Source: Chryseobacterium sp. CH25 (GTDB taxonomy: Bacteria; Bacteroidota; Bacteroidia; Flavobacteriales; Weeksellaceae). From it: a stretch of DNA of 64,000 nucleotides. The notes beneath the pieces were generated by a model. The model did no database searches. It was not told the origin of the DNA and was given only the letters and a program-made list of their open reading frames with translations. Position 1 is the stretch's first letter; the number at the start of each line of letters is the position of its first letter. Where the stretch lies: NCBI RefSeq assembly GCF_004119455.1, contig NZ_NRQT01000008.1, positions 62,001 to 126,000 on the forward strand. The letters are read 5' to 3'. The position numbers and the translations under genes are program-made. Positions 16,803 to 27,705 of the stretch are shown here, one piece after another.

Positions 16803-18250
16803 ATGAAGAACCGATTTTTCTTACTAGCGCTACCTATTTTATTTACAACTGCTCTTTCTGCCCAAGGACCAAATCATTTCAAAGAGGCAAAGAATAGAAA
16901 TCAAAAATCAACTGAACAAAAAGCAGTCTATATAAATAAAATTGATTCTTTAATGACAAAATCCTACGAAAGAGGATTATTCAACGGGAACGTTCTTGTC
17001 GTTAAAAACAATACCGTTATTTATAAAAAATCAATTGGTTTTACAGATGAAACGAAACAAGCCCAATTAAATGACAAGTCAATATTTAACATTGGCTCCA
17101 TTGCAAAGGAATTCAATGCTGTTTCCATCATGATTTTAGCGGAACGTGGTCTTCTTACTCTTGATGACCCTATTTCCAAATATAATTTGGGATTGCCAAA
17201 GTGGTCGGAAAAAGTGACAGTTAGGCATCTTATTAATTATGCCAGCGGTATCCCTAAAATCGAAAACAAACTAATAGTTCCGAAAAACGATGAAGAGGCT
17301 TGGAAGATATTGAGAAACAATGATACTCTGTTGTTTGAACCCGGAACCGGCTATAAATATGACAACGGCAATGTGTTTCTGCAAAGAAAAATCATTGAAA
17401 AGGTAACCGGAATGTCATTTCAGGAATTTGTCACTAAAAACATAATTAAGCCTCTGAAAATGACCAATTCTGTATTTGACCCCGAATTTCGTTATAAAAA
17501 CCGAACCTCTTGCTATGATATGGACAATGCCCGATGCCCTGAATTGAAATTTATAAGTGGTTGGCTTTGGGTAGATATCAATGATCTGTATAAATGGGTT
17601 CATGCGATGAATACCAATCAATTAATATCTAAAGAATCCTTTCAAGTTTTGTTGAATAATCCTTACGCAAAAGACCAAGGTGGTTCACTTGGTACCTACT
17701 TTGAAAAAGATGATCTGCAAAGACATAATGGAGTATCCTATAAATTTGAATCCATTTTTTAAATGATCGTAAAAATGATATTACGATCATTCTATTGTCT
17801 AATAATCTAAATAAAGTTTGGGATCTGGGACATATTATTCACAACTTAATGTTGGGAAAAGCGTATGAAATTCCTAAAAAATCTATTTATCAGGCAATAA
17901 GAAAGGAATCATTCAATGATGTAAATAGAAGTATTGAAACTTATTACTCGCTTAAAAAAAATTCTGAAAAAGAATACAGCTTTGGAAACCCAAGTGAACT
18001 GAATACATTAGGATATGAACTATTAAGAAGTGGAAATATAGATTCTGCTATTAAAATTTTCAGCCTTAATGTTTCTGTGTTTCCTGAATCGGCCAATGTT
18101 TATGACAGTCTCGGCGAAGCTTATTTCAATAAAAAAGAATATCAATTATCAATCAGTAATTATCAGAAATCATTAGAGCTGGAACCGGCCAATACCAATG
18201 CCAAGGATATGATTTTGAAAATCAACCAGCTATTGCCCACTAAAAAATAG
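16803..18250 (+). pseudogene. Secreted serine hydrolase with C-terminal TPR, frameshifted at a T6 run
   Basis: Start chosen at MKNRFFLLALPILFTTALSA, a clear signal peptide, not at the upstream in-frame codon. The beta-lactamase-like domain has NIGSIAKEF (SxxK), KYDNGNVF (Tyr-x-Asn type) and RHNGVSY (HxG type). Translation stops at 17760, but one extra T in the run 17755-17760 continues into NDRKNDITIILLSNN and a TPR region (YDSLGEAYFNKKEYQLSISN) to 18250, giving about 482 aa, the standard layout of this family. Periplasmic hydrolase of unknown substrate. Confidence 0.75.
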
Positions 18251-18276
18251 ATCATACCTTTAGTAGAAAATCATTC

Positions 18277-19728
18277 CTATTGTTTAACGAATTTAGTAGA
18301 AGATAACACTCCTTTATTGTCAAATAAATTGATAAAATAGACACCTGGAATGAGCCCACTTACATCAACTGCATTCTTAAGTGACATAGATTTATCAGAA
18401 ATTACATGACGTCCATTCTGATCATAAATTTCAAATCTACTGACCGTTTCCCTGGATTGGAAGTTTAAATAATCTCTAACCGGATTGGGGTAAACTTTAA
18501 CGGTTGTATGACGATCTACCTCTGATGTATTTAATCCACCTATATTAAAAAAATATTTGCGCAATGTCCCTACATATTTCAGCTGACCACCCGAAAAGAT
18601 TGAATAAAGTCCTGCAAAAACGATAGAGTTACCATACAGTTCAAACCCTTGATTGTAAACAGGGTAACCATCAGGGGCCAATGCAGGAGTGATAATTTTA
18701 CCATTCGTTCCGAAATTCGGGTCAAGATTTCCATTGGAATCTATTTTAATCGCATAGAAAGTACGCATTCCATTTCCCGAAATAATATATGATCCGTCCT
18801 GATGCCTTACCATTAGTGTGGGTGTAGAGCTTCCTTGAATAGATACAACAGATACTCCTCCATTTTTAAATGTAGTATCTAACACTCCATTGGGAAGAAG
18901 CCTGTACATAATGAGTCCAAAACAGTCTGGACCAATTATACCGCTGCAGAGATTTCCGGAAGTTAATCCCAGTATTTTCCCATCATCTAAAAGTGTCAAA
19001 TCATTTGAATTCCCTACATATTCTCCTCCAGTATATAGAAAATGTCCACCATTACCGAAAGTTAAATCAACAGTACCTGAAGCAGTTATTTTGGTAACTA
19101 CTATTTTGCCACTATTCACAGAAAGCACTTGTTTCCCGACAACAAATATTTCATTATTGGAGTTAACCCTTATTCTGTTATATTTATATGTTGACCCTAA
19201 ATTTATTTCAGTAAATGCAGCATCCTTAATTCCGTTTGAAAGCAGCCTGATAATGGAATACACACCATTATTTTCCTTTAAAAGATAAATTTTACCTGTA
19301 GAATCAAGATAAAGATGCCCCGTCTGATTAAATGGAGTAAATCCACTAACAGGATTTCCATCTGCATCTATCTTTCTTATTTCCTTGTTCTCACCATCCA
19401 TAAAAATGTAATTTCCATCGGGTGTAGGTTGTAGACCTCCGTAATTTCCTGATAAAGAAAGTTTATATCCTGTACCGTTAAAAGTAGTATCTAATACTCC
19501 ATTCGCAGTGAAGCGGGCGATAAGTCCCACTCCAACTGCCAGGATCTTCCCGTCAGGCATTTTCGCGGTAGACTGAATATGTAATCCGCCGGTAACCTGG
19601 CCTCCGTTATAGAAGGTGAAATTAGTAAAGCCATTGCTTGTGCCATAAGACGTATCCAAAAGATTCTCCTGAGCATTAAAATTCAGAGAGAATACAGTGA
19701 TCATCAATAATAAAAGTTTATTCATCAA
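18277..19728 (-). CDS. Delta-60 repeat protein with T9SS type A sorting domain
   Basis: 483 aa with a signal peptide (ITVFSLNFNAQ). Repeats of 50-60 residues with the signature 'G.LD.TF...G' (LDTTFNGTGYKLSLSG, VDLTFGNGGHFLYTGG, LDTTFKNGGVSVVS, LDPNFGTNGKI) form a propeller-like fold. The C-terminal 75 residues (VKVYPNPVRDYLNFQS, GRHVISDKSM, GLIPGVYFINLFD, KFVKQ) are a T9SS type A domain, so the protein is exported and anchored or released at the surface. Ligand unknown. It ends 27 bp from the convergent serine hydrolase. Confidence 0.85.
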   Translation of the reverse strand: MMNKLLLLMITVFSLNFNAQENLLDTSYGTSNGFTNFTFYNGGQVTGGLHIQSTAKMPDGKILAVGVGLIARFTANGVLDTTFNGTGYKLSLSGNYGGLQPTPDGNYIFMDGENKEIRKIDADGNPVSGFTPFNQTGHLYLDSTGKIYLLKENNGVYSIIRLLSNGIKDAAFTEINLGSTYKYNRIRVNSNNEIFVVGKQVLSVNSGKIVVTKITASGTVDLTFGNGGHFLYTGGEYVGNSNDLTLLDDGKILGLTSGNLCSGIIGPDCFGLIMYRLLPNGVLDTTFKNGGVSVVSIQGSSTPTLMVRHQDGSYIISGNGMRTFYAIKIDSNGNLDPNFGTNGKIITPALAPDGYPVYNQGFELYGNSIVFAGLYSIFSGGQLKYVGTLRKYFFNIGGLNTSEVDRHTTVKVYPNPVRDYLNFQSRETVSRFEIYDQNGRHVISDKSMSLKNAVDVSGLIPGVYFINLFDNKGVLSSTKFVKQ

Positions 19729-19736
19729 TAGTATAT

Positions 19737-21179
19737 TTAAATGTTTTTACCAATTCTCTCTATCACAAAATCCATGGGTCTGTCAAATTTTGTCTGCAAA
19801 TCATTGGGTTGAATTTCAATTTCGACGTCAGGTTTTATTCCTTTCGGATCAGTTTTAAAATTGGGAGTTCTCATTCTGTATTGAAAAGTAGGGATCCAGA
19901 CCAATGTTTTAGAATACGGCAAAACAAATGCCTGCCCTCCTGCATTGCTGTAATTACTTCCTTGTGAATATTCCCCGTACAATTTCCCGATTTTATATTC
20001 TCTCATCAGTGCTAACAGATGCCCGGTGGTTGAAAAACATCCGCCATTGATTAAAACACTGATCTTTCCTTTGTAAAAATTGGGTTTGTTTTGTTGGAGT
20101 TTAAACCACCAATCTGCACTGTTGGTTTCTGTGTAACAGTTTAATCCATCCTTGAGTTTTGTTTCGTTCAGATTTATTTCATCAATATTGTCCGGATATT
20201 GAGCATAATGCTTCCATTCTTTTGCTCTTTTATATTTTGCTCCCATATAATCAAGATAGTAATAAGGAGTACTGCTTAGATATGAAAACAGGTAGTTGGC
20301 AATATCTGCAGAGCCACCGCTATTATCCCGTAAATCGATAATTAAGTTTTTAGTTTTTAAACTGTCAAGCTGTGTAAAAAAGCGGTCTAATTGTTTCTCT
20401 GCAATTTTCCTTTCTGCTTCATTATACCCATTTTCAAATGAACGGAATTTTAAAACAGCCAAATCGTTTGTTCTGAACTCTGTGGTTAAAGGTTCTGCTT
20501 TTTTTGAAATAGTACCTGTATATTCCTTAAACGGCATTCCCTTAAATATTCCTTTCAGTTTATGATTGTTACGATCTGCATATTCAATTTCAAATTTTTC
20601 TGTCTGATTGTAAATAAAATAATAAAACGGGAAATTACTGAATCGTGCATTTAATCCTGTTTCATTTCTACCTTCAAGATGGATGTACTGCTTCATTTCG
20701 TTCACCACAGCATGGATGTCTTTTCCATTTATTTTGAGAATTCTCAATCCTGCATATTCTTTATTTTCCGGAGATGATTTATCCAGATAATAATGATCCT
20801 TAATCTTATAGATACTAAAAGGAAAAACCAGCCTGTCATTGAGTAATCCAATAATTCTCCCCCTATCAACAGCTGTATGTCCGTCTTTAATTTTTGCCAT
20901 CAACGTGGCTGTCAATTTATAGTATTCTACAAGGGAAAGATCGGTTTTTATGGAGCTTTTTAAAGAGGAATATGTTTTATCAAATTCATTTTGTGAACAG
21001 AACATAAATTGTCCGGGATGAATAGTATTTGTTAAATGATAGAGTTCTGAAAACTCAGCAATAATGCTGTCTTTTTTCAACGTTTTGTTAAGCAACTCCG
21101 GATTTTTTAATGCTGTATTTTGTCCAAGAGCAAAATTGACTGTAAACAATAAAAGTGGTAATACTATTTTAAAATTCAT
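19737..21179 (-). CDS. Secreted S41 family peptidase
   Basis: 480 aa with a signal peptide (FTVNFALGQ). DGHTAVDRG precedes a divergent PDZ-like part (LRILKINGKDIHAVVNEM). The core LIIDLRDNSGGSADIANYLF and ISVLINGGCFSTTGHLLALM carry the C-terminal-processing-peptidase fold, with the nucleophile Ser in GGCFSTTGH. Tail segments GGQAFVLPYSKT and IKPDVEIEI are typical of S41 proteins in Bacteroidota. It starts shortly upstream of the delta-60 protein on the same strand and may share its transcript. Confidence 0.85.
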   Translation of the reverse strand: MNFKIVLPLLLFTVNFALGQNTALKNPELLNKTLKKDSIIAEFSELYHLTNTIHPGQFMFCSQNEFDKTYSSLKSSIKTDLSLVEYYKLTATLMAKIKDGHTAVDRGRIIGLLNDRLVFPFSIYKIKDHYYLDKSSPENKEYAGLRILKINGKDIHAVVNEMKQYIHLEGRNETGLNARFSNFPFYYFIYNQTEKFEIEYADRNNHKLKGIFKGMPFKEYTGTISKKAEPLTTEFRTNDLAVLKFRSFENGYNEAERKIAEKQLDRFFTQLDSLKTKNLIIDLRDNSGGSADIANYLFSYLSSTPYYYLDYMGAKYKRAKEWKHYAQYPDNIDEINLNETKLKDGLNCYTETNSADWWFKLQQNKPNFYKGKISVLINGGCFSTTGHLLALMREYKIGKLYGEYSQGSNYSNAGGQAFVLPYSKTLVWIPTFQYRMRTPNFKTDPKGIKPDVEIEIQPNDLQTKFDRPMDFVIERIGKNI

Positions 21180-21423
21180 CTTAAACGTTTTTTAACTCTA
21201 AAGTCTTTAAATATAAATAATTGGGAAATATAGCACAAATACTACTCTCGGAAACATTATATCTGCGATATTTTACGTTTTTTGATGAATAAAAGACAGA
21301 AATGATTGTTCTCTGTATTCTTTGTTCAAATTAAAAATCTGAAAGGATAATTAAACCCTTTCAGAATTATGCAGTATATCTTTCACATGATGTGTAACCT
21401 TGTTCTCTAATTGCTGATCAGAA

Positions 21424-22161
21424 TTAGATACCGTCATTCAAATATTTTGCAGCTTTTTCATCCACAAGAAACAGAAGTTCACCTTCGGTAGGGTTCAATA
21501 ATTGGGATGGATATACTGAAGGATTGTATTCTCCTTTCAAAACCTCTTTCAATGCATCCGCTTTCGCATCACCAAATGTCAGAACAATAATCTGTCTGGC
21601 TTTATTTAAAAAAGGAGCTGTAAGGGTTATTCTATACATTTGCTGAGCGTCCAGATAGTAAGCATCAACCCATTTTTCTTTCTCATCCAGAACTGCTGTT
21701 CCCGGAAACAGAGAAGCAGTATGTCCATCACCACCCATTCCCAGAAGGATAAGATCCATTGCTCCATTTTCTCCCAGCTTTTCTTTCAAAATGGTATTAT
21801 ATGAGGCGGCAAAGTCTTCTGGTTTTACCCCTTCTTCAAACATTGGGAAAATATTAGCTGCCAGGACTGGTACATTTTTCAAAAGGGTTTCCTGTGACAT
21901 TTTAAAGTTACTCAGTTCATTATCCAACGGCACCCATCTTTCGTCCCCCCAAAAGACAAGAACTTTTGTCCAGTCAATCTGTTTTTTATAGTGATCTTCA
22001 GATAAGAGTCTGTATAGCCCTTCCGGTGAAGAGCCACCTGTTAAGGCCACTGTAAAATATCCTTTCTTCTCTATTGCTTCATTGGCAGCCTTTACAAATA
22101 ATTGGGCTGCTTCTTTAAAAATTTCTTCTGTTGATGGTAATATGTTAAGCATTTTCTTCAC
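21424..22161 (-). CDS. pgl: 6-phosphogluconolactonase
   Basis: 245 aa, the standard length. FTVALTGGSSPEGLYRLL, VLVFWGDERWVPLDNELSN and LLGMGGDGHTASLFPG are the sugar-isomerase-like motifs of Pgl. It hydrolyses 6-phosphogluconolactone to 6-phosphogluconate in the cytoplasm. The start overlaps the zwf stop by 17 bp, so the two are translationally coupled in the order gnd-zwf-pgl. Confidence 0.95.
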   Translation of the reverse strand: MKKMLNILPSTEEIFKEAAQLFVKAANEAIEKKGYFTVALTGGSSPEGLYRLLSEDHYKKQIDWTKVLVFWGDERWVPLDNELSNFKMSQETLLKNVPVLAANIFPMFEEGVKPEDFAASYNTILKEKLGENGAMDLILLGMGGDGHTASLFPGTAVLDEKEKWVDAYYLDAQQMYRITLTAPFLNKARQIIVLTFGDAKADALKEVLKGEYNPSVYPSQLLNPTEGELLFLVDEKAAKYLNDGI

Positions 22162-23665
22162 TTTTCAATGTTTCACGGGAGTTAGTAAGCCAATAATGAC
22201 CTTGTCTTTTCAGCAATTCATCTGCTGCTTCCGGCCCTGAACTTCCGGCAGGATAAGTAAACATTTTTGAAACGTCTCCTTTCTCCCAGGCAGTCTGGAT
22301 ATTAGCAATAACATCCCAGGCTTCTTCTACCTGATCGGAACGCATAAAGAGCGTGGAATCTCCATCCAGAGCATCCAGCAATAAGGTTTCATAAGCTTCC
22401 GGTGTATCTGGTGAGCATTCAAAATAATCGAATACCATTTCAGCTGGTTTTAATTTCATATCAAGGCCTGGTTTTTTGGTCATAAATGACAGTTTGATGT
22501 CCATTTCAGGCTGAATATCGATGGTTAATTTATTGGGCTGCAGTGTATTTATCGAACTCTTAAAGGTAGTACAAGGAACTTCTTTAAAACTGATGATAAC
22601 AGAAGATGCCTTTTCTGACATCCTTTTACCGGTACGCATATAAAACGGTACTCCACTCCATCGTTCATTATCAACATAGAATTTCATGGCAACATAAGTT
22701 TCTGTGTTTGAGTTTGGATTAACTCCCGGTTCCTTCAGATATCCCTGCTTTGGCTGTCCGTCAATTTCTCCATCTGTATATTGTGCTCTAACCGTATAGT
22801 GATTGATATCTTCCGGATTAATCCTCCTTACACTTTTCAATACCTCTACTTTTCGGTCTCTGATCTCTGTGGATTCAAATTCAGTAGGTGCTTCCATGGC
22901 TACCATACAAAGAATCTGCATGAGGTGATTCTGAATCATATCACGCAAAGCTCCTGATCCGTCATAATATCCTCCTCTATCTTCAACTCCTACTGTTTCT
23001 GCAACGGTAATCTGTACAGAATCAATATATTTATTATTCCAGAGCGGTTCAAAAATTGTATTTCCAAATCGGAAAGCCAGAATATTCTGTACGTTTTCTT
23101 TTCCCAGATAGTGATCAATTCTATAAATCTGTTCTTCTTTGAAGGTTTGTGCCAGCATTGTATTAAGAGCCACAGCAGATTCTTTATCATACCCAAAAGG
23201 TTTCTCAATAATCATACGGTCCTGATCTACATTTTCAGCCAGACCATTTTTCTTAAGGTTATCCGATACTTTTTCAATAAAACTGGGCGCTACAGACAGG
23301 TAAAAAAGACGATTGGCTCTGATTCCTAAACTGGTATCAATATAATCAAGCTGATTTTTCAGCTGGATAAAAGATTCTTCCTGTGTAATATCAAACTTGA
23401 TGAATTTGATTTTCTCTTTGAACACATTCCACTTCTCATCAGAAAAGTTTGTGTTTCTTGAAAAGGCTTTGATATTTTCTAAGATATAACTTCTGAAATC
23501 TTCCTGGGTATGTTCTGTTCTTCCTAATGAAAGCAGCTCGAAATCTTCCGGCATCCAGCCTTCCAGAAACAGATTAAAGAATGCAGGAAATAATTTTCTT
23601 TTTGCCAAATCTCCCGTTGCTCCAAAGACCACAATAGAGGTTGGCTTTTTATCATTATTTTTCAT
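22145..23665 (-). CDS. zwf: Glucose-6-phosphate dehydrogenase
   Basis: 506 aa. VVFGATGDLAKRKLFPAFF is the nucleotide-binding motif, MIIEKPFGYDKESA the EKPxG element, and RIDHYLGKENVQNI the active-site signature with catalytic His. It oxidises glucose 6-phosphate to the lactone with NADP. The gene begins 12 bp after gnd and overlaps pgl. Confidence 0.97.
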   Translation of the reverse strand: MKNNDKKPTSIVVFGATGDLAKRKLFPAFFNLFLEGWMPEDFELLSLGRTEHTQEDFRSYILENIKAFSRNTNFSDEKWNVFKEKIKFIKFDITQEESFIQLKNQLDYIDTSLGIRANRLFYLSVAPSFIEKVSDNLKKNGLAENVDQDRMIIEKPFGYDKESAVALNTMLAQTFKEEQIYRIDHYLGKENVQNILAFRFGNTIFEPLWNNKYIDSVQITVAETVGVEDRGGYYDGSGALRDMIQNHLMQILCMVAMEAPTEFESTEIRDRKVEVLKSVRRINPEDINHYTVRAQYTDGEIDGQPKQGYLKEPGVNPNSNTETYVAMKFYVDNERWSGVPFYMRTGKRMSEKASSVIISFKEVPCTTFKSSINTLQPNKLTIDIQPEMDIKLSFMTKKPGLDMKLKPAEMVFDYFECSPDTPEAYETLLLDALDGDSTLFMRSDQVEEAWDVIANIQTAWEKGDVSKMFTYPAGSSGPEAADELLKRQGHYWLTNSRETLKSEENA

Positions 23666-23677
23666 TTGATTTATTTT

Positions 23678-25075
23678 TTATGCTTCCCAACGGGTATGGA
23701 AAACGCCTTCTTTATCTATTCTTTCATAGGTGTGTGCTCCGAAGAAATCGCGTTGGGCCTGAATAATATTAGTGGGTAAGTTTTCTGAACGGTAAGCATC
23801 AAAATAAGACAATGCATTCATCCAGGCGGAAACGGGTGTTCCATTTTGAATGGCGTCTTTCAGAACAGAACGGATACTTCCCTGTGCGGCATTTAGTTTA
23901 TCAGCAATCTGTTGGTTAAGCAATACGTTTGGTAAATCTGATTGTGCGGCGAATGCCTGTCTAAAGTCTTCCAGTAAAGTGGCTCTAATAATACAGCCGC
24001 CTCTCCAGATTTTGCAAACCGTTTCCAAATGTAAGTCATAGCCATAGGCATCTGAAGCTACTTTAAGCTGAGCAAGTCCCTGAGCATAAGTGGTTATAAT
24101 GGCAAAATAAAGCCCTTTTTTCAATTGATCTAAACCATCATTATTGATTTTCTGATCATTATTCCAAATCAATAATTTTGAAGCCTTAATTCTTTCCGGT
24201 TTGTATTTAGATATATCTCTCATGTTTACTGCTGCATCAATAACTGGTACCGGAACCTGCAGATCCATTGCGTTTTGTGAGGTCCATTTTCCTGTTCCTT
24301 TGGATTTGGCCCAATCTGAAATCAGGTCTACCAGATATTTATCGTCTTCTTTCTTTTTCAGAATATCAGCTGTAATTTCTATGAGGAAAGAGTTTAATTC
24401 TTCTTTATTCCATTGTTCAAATGATTGTTGTATGGTTTCATGATCCAAATGATAAACGTTCTTCATGATATCATAGGTTTCTGCAATAAGCTGCATAATT
24501 CCATATTCTATTCCATTGTGTACCATTTTCACATAGTTTCCGGCAGATCCGTTGCCTAAAAATTCTACACAGGGTTCACCATCTACTTTAGCTGCAATGG
24601 CTTCAAAGATTGGTCGTAAACGTTCATATGCAATTTTATCTCCACCAGGCATCATGCTTGGTCCTCTTCTCGCACCACTCTCTCCTCCTGATATACCCAT
24701 TCCGAAAAAATGGATTCCTTTTGAAGAAAGTTCTTTATATCTTCTGTCTGTATCTGTAAAATAAGTATTTCCGCCATCTATGATAATATCTCCCTGATCT
24801 AAAAAAGGAAGCAGAGTTTGTATGGCACCGTCTACAGGGGCTCCTGCCGGTACTAACAACATAATGGCTCTGGGCTGTTCAAGAGATTTCACAAAGTCTT
24901 CTGCCTGAACAGTAGCATAAATCTGGTGACCTTCCTGAGCTTCTGCCTGTAATGAGTCTGCTTTTTCACGGTCCAAATCTAACCCTGCAACAGCATATCC
25001 GTTATCAGCCATATTAAGCAATAAATTTCGGCCCATAACGCCTAAACCAACTATACCAAAATTGTATGTAATCAT
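23678..25075 (-). CDS. gnd: 6-phosphogluconate dehydrogenase, decarboxylating
   Basis: 465 aa. GIVGLGVMGRNLLLNMADNG is the Rossmann motif, FFGMGISGGESGARRGPSMM the substrate loop, KMVHNGIEYGIMQLIAE carries the catalytic Lys-His-Asn group, and IIRATLLEDFRQAF is conserved late. It yields ribulose 5-phosphate, CO2 and NADPH. First gene of the gnd-zwf-pgl operon, so the whole oxidative branch of the pentose phosphate pathway is encoded as one unit. Confidence 0.97.
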   Translation of the reverse strand: MITYNFGIVGLGVMGRNLLLNMADNGYAVAGLDLDREKADSLQAEAQEGHQIYATVQAEDFVKSLEQPRAIMLLVPAGAPVDGAIQTLLPFLDQGDIIIDGGNTYFTDTDRRYKELSSKGIHFFGMGISGGESGARRGPSMMPGGDKIAYERLRPIFEAIAAKVDGEPCVEFLGNGSAGNYVKMVHNGIEYGIMQLIAETYDIMKNVYHLDHETIQQSFEQWNKEELNSFLIEITADILKKKEDDKYLVDLISDWAKSKGTGKWTSQNAMDLQVPVPVIDAAVNMRDISKYKPERIKASKLLIWNNDQKINNDGLDQLKKGLYFAIITTYAQGLAQLKVASDAYGYDLHLETVCKIWRGGCIIRATLLEDFRQAFAAQSDLPNVLLNQQIADKLNAAQGSIRSVLKDAIQNGTPVSAWMNALSYFDAYRSENLPTNIIQAQRDFFGAHTYERIDKEGVFHTRWEA

Positions 25076-25368
25076 TTTTATTTTTTTTTATGAATGTCTA
25101 TTGATATTGGGTACTGCTAATAAATTGAGTGAATTGAAATAGCAGCAATTCTGTATTTAAAATACTTTATTAAAATTAGTCCTTATTTTCGACATGTCTG
25201 AGCTAAAAAAAGAGATATTTATATAATCAATAGAAGAGCTGCAGCTGGAAAAGGAAAGCTGAAGACTGGAAATCGCTCTTAATCAGTACTGTTACTTTAT
25301 GATTCATAAATAATATGTATTGCGAATCTAAAACATCTGTTTTAAAGTAATCTTAGGCCTAAACAGAT
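25076..25368. other. Intergenic region upstream of gnd
   Basis: A 293-bp AT-rich stretch between gnd and the TPR-AraC gene, all on the minus strand. It should hold the gnd operon promoter, but I could not pick a -7/-33 pair with confidence. No gene or repeat seen. Confidence 0.4.
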
Positions 25369-26998
25369 CTAAGATGCTACAGAAACCTTCAGTTGCTCTA
25401 CAAAATAAGAAGGTGTGAAACCTTTTTGCTGTTTAAAGGCATTCACAAAAACCCTTGGCGTAACATACCCGCACTCTTCTGCAAGGTATGCTATTTTATA
25501 TTCTCTGTAAATCGGATTTTCGTAAAGTTTTTTAACAATATAGTTAATACGGAGTTCATTGATATAGCTCGTAAAATTATGTTTTCTATAGACTTTAATA
25601 ACCTCTGAAAGGTATTTTGGATTGGTAGCAAGACTATTGGCCATCCATGAAAGACTCAAATCTTTCCGCAGATATTTTTCTGAAGTTTCAAATTTTTCCA
25701 ACTTCAGAAGTAATGCCTTTACCGTTTCATCTGTAATTGTAACAGAAGATTTTACTGTATTATTTTTGTCCGATACCGGTTCTGTTATTTTACCATCCTT
25801 GTTTTCACTTCGTATTTCTGTAATAAGATCTTCATACTTTTTATGAATAATCTTATTGCTTCTTCTTCGATAGATTAGCATTCCCGCGGTTATAAGAACT
25901 AAAATCACAAAAGAAATGACTGCAATTTTCCTGATCTTTTTCTCCCCGTTGACCTTAGTTTCTGAAATCATCTTTTTAACAGGTACTTCTACGGCTTGCT
26001 TTTCTACGGAATTAATACTGTCATTCAATTTTGAAAAAAGATCAAGATATTTTTGAGAAGTTGAGTTTTCCCCAATCGCAAGATAAGATTTGGCCAATAC
26101 CATATATCCTACTCTTCTGTTGTAAGGCATACTGCTAGATTTTTCCATAGCAAGCATATTCTCACCGTATTCTATGGCTTTCCGGTAATTTTTTTCATTT
26201 GATAAAACTCCTGGAGTGCCTGATATAAATCTATTTTTGTTTCAAGATTTATTCCTTCCTTAATCAAATCAAATTGTTTTAAGGCTTCCATAAAATAAAA
26301 CTCAGACAAATCTACATTCCGTCCTTTATTTCTGGAGTCTCTGTAATGAATTCCCAGGTTCATATTTACGGATACAAGCATATCAACTTTTTTATCTAAA
26401 GGAACAGCTTTGCTTTTATCACTTACTTTCAGAATTTCTTCCCTACTTTTTTCCAAAGAATACACTACTTTTTCATCTGATCTACCCTGATAATACGGAG
26501 CCATATTATAATAAACCAAGGAAGCCTGATAATGTTTCTCATCATTTTCAGAAATCATGTTTGCATATCTCAGAGCCGTTTCATATTCCTTTAGACTTAC
26601 ATCATATAAGCCTAGATTTTCATGTAATATTGCTCTTTTATTGTATAAAATAGATAATGTTTTATAATCTTTTTGGCTAATTGCCAAATCTCTGACCTTG
26701 TTTGATATTTCCAAAGCCTTTTTATAGTCATAATCCTGGGCATAAATCAACATTATATTTTTGGCTGCATCCAACTCTCCTTTTTCACATCCGATAGTCT
26801 TGGCAAGATCATTAGCTTTTTGAAACAATTCGAGAGCTTCTTTACTTTTTCCTTTATTATTAAGGGAATTTGCCTGATCTATTAACTGGTCTATATTTTT
26901 ATTTCCGGGACATAAGATTGTGGCTGCATTTACCATCTTGGGGAATGAAAGGAAAAGCAACAGGAAAATAGCAACAGTGTATACGTTTTGAACACCAT
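25369..26998 (-). pseudogene. TPR-membrane-AraC hybrid regulator, frameshifted at a T7/A7 run
   Basis: Two minus-strand frames make up one protein of about 540 aa: TPR repeats (SKEALELFQKANDLA, VSLKEYETALRYAN), a membrane helix (IAVISFVILVLITAGMLIY) and a C-terminal AraC domain (YLSEVIKVYRKHNFTSYINE, LAEECGYVTPRVFVNAFKQQ). They separate at the run 26189-26195; one more base yields YQMKKNYRKAIEYGENML without a stop. A second one-base gain near 26986 would open the protein at the ATG at 26998 with a proper signal peptide (VYTVAIFLLLFLSF). Close paralogue of 27706-29391. The periplasmic TPR part probably senses, with the AraC domain inside. Confidence 0.7.
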
Positions 26999-27705
26999 GA
27001 TTACTGTTTCTCTTTTTTCCGAAGAAAAGTTGAATTCTCCAAAAAAATATTTTTTAACCATAAGATTACATTTTATACTGAATGAGAAGGAGACTGAAAA
27101 TATTCAGGTTTTGAAAAGTGTTTATTAGTGAGTTTTCAGATTCAGACTTTAATCAGGACAAAGCTTCTCTTGTATGGATCTGACAGGAATTTCAGGATCA
27201 AATCCTACCTTCAAATTTGGAGTTGACATATTTTTCAGTTGAAATAGTTTGGAGCCTGTGTGATAAGACTAAGATGTATTAGAAATGAAGGCAGAAAATG
27301 TGTCATATAAACGAAATTAATCAATTACAACATTTGCAGACATAATGATATCTGATTTTCAAAAATACAAATATTATTTAGTTTTAAAAAAAAAATCACA
27401 TGAACACTACTTAATACACATAATAAACTGAATTACAACACAAATAACACTCAAAAACAGATTAAATCACCCTGTAGCTCCTTTCAAATTTCACCTGTTT
27501 CAGGCTTGTCTAAATATTATAATAGTCATAACATTTCATCAAAATATTAATTGATTCTTAAAACAATATGATAAATCTACTTTTCCCTATCTATCTGTTT
27601 GGATGTAAAAAGTTTTTCTCTTTATAAATCTCTACTCATCATATATTGAGATATGGTTAAGTGCAGAACAACCGATTTAATTCATTACTACTACAGAATA
27701 CCCTA
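26999..27705. other. Long gene-less region between the two TPR-AraC genes
   Basis: About 700 bp of AT-rich sequence with no reading frame of note, no clear hairpin terminator and no copy of the repeats seen elsewhere. It presumably holds the promoter and leader of the downstream TPR-AraC gene. Confidence 0.4.
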
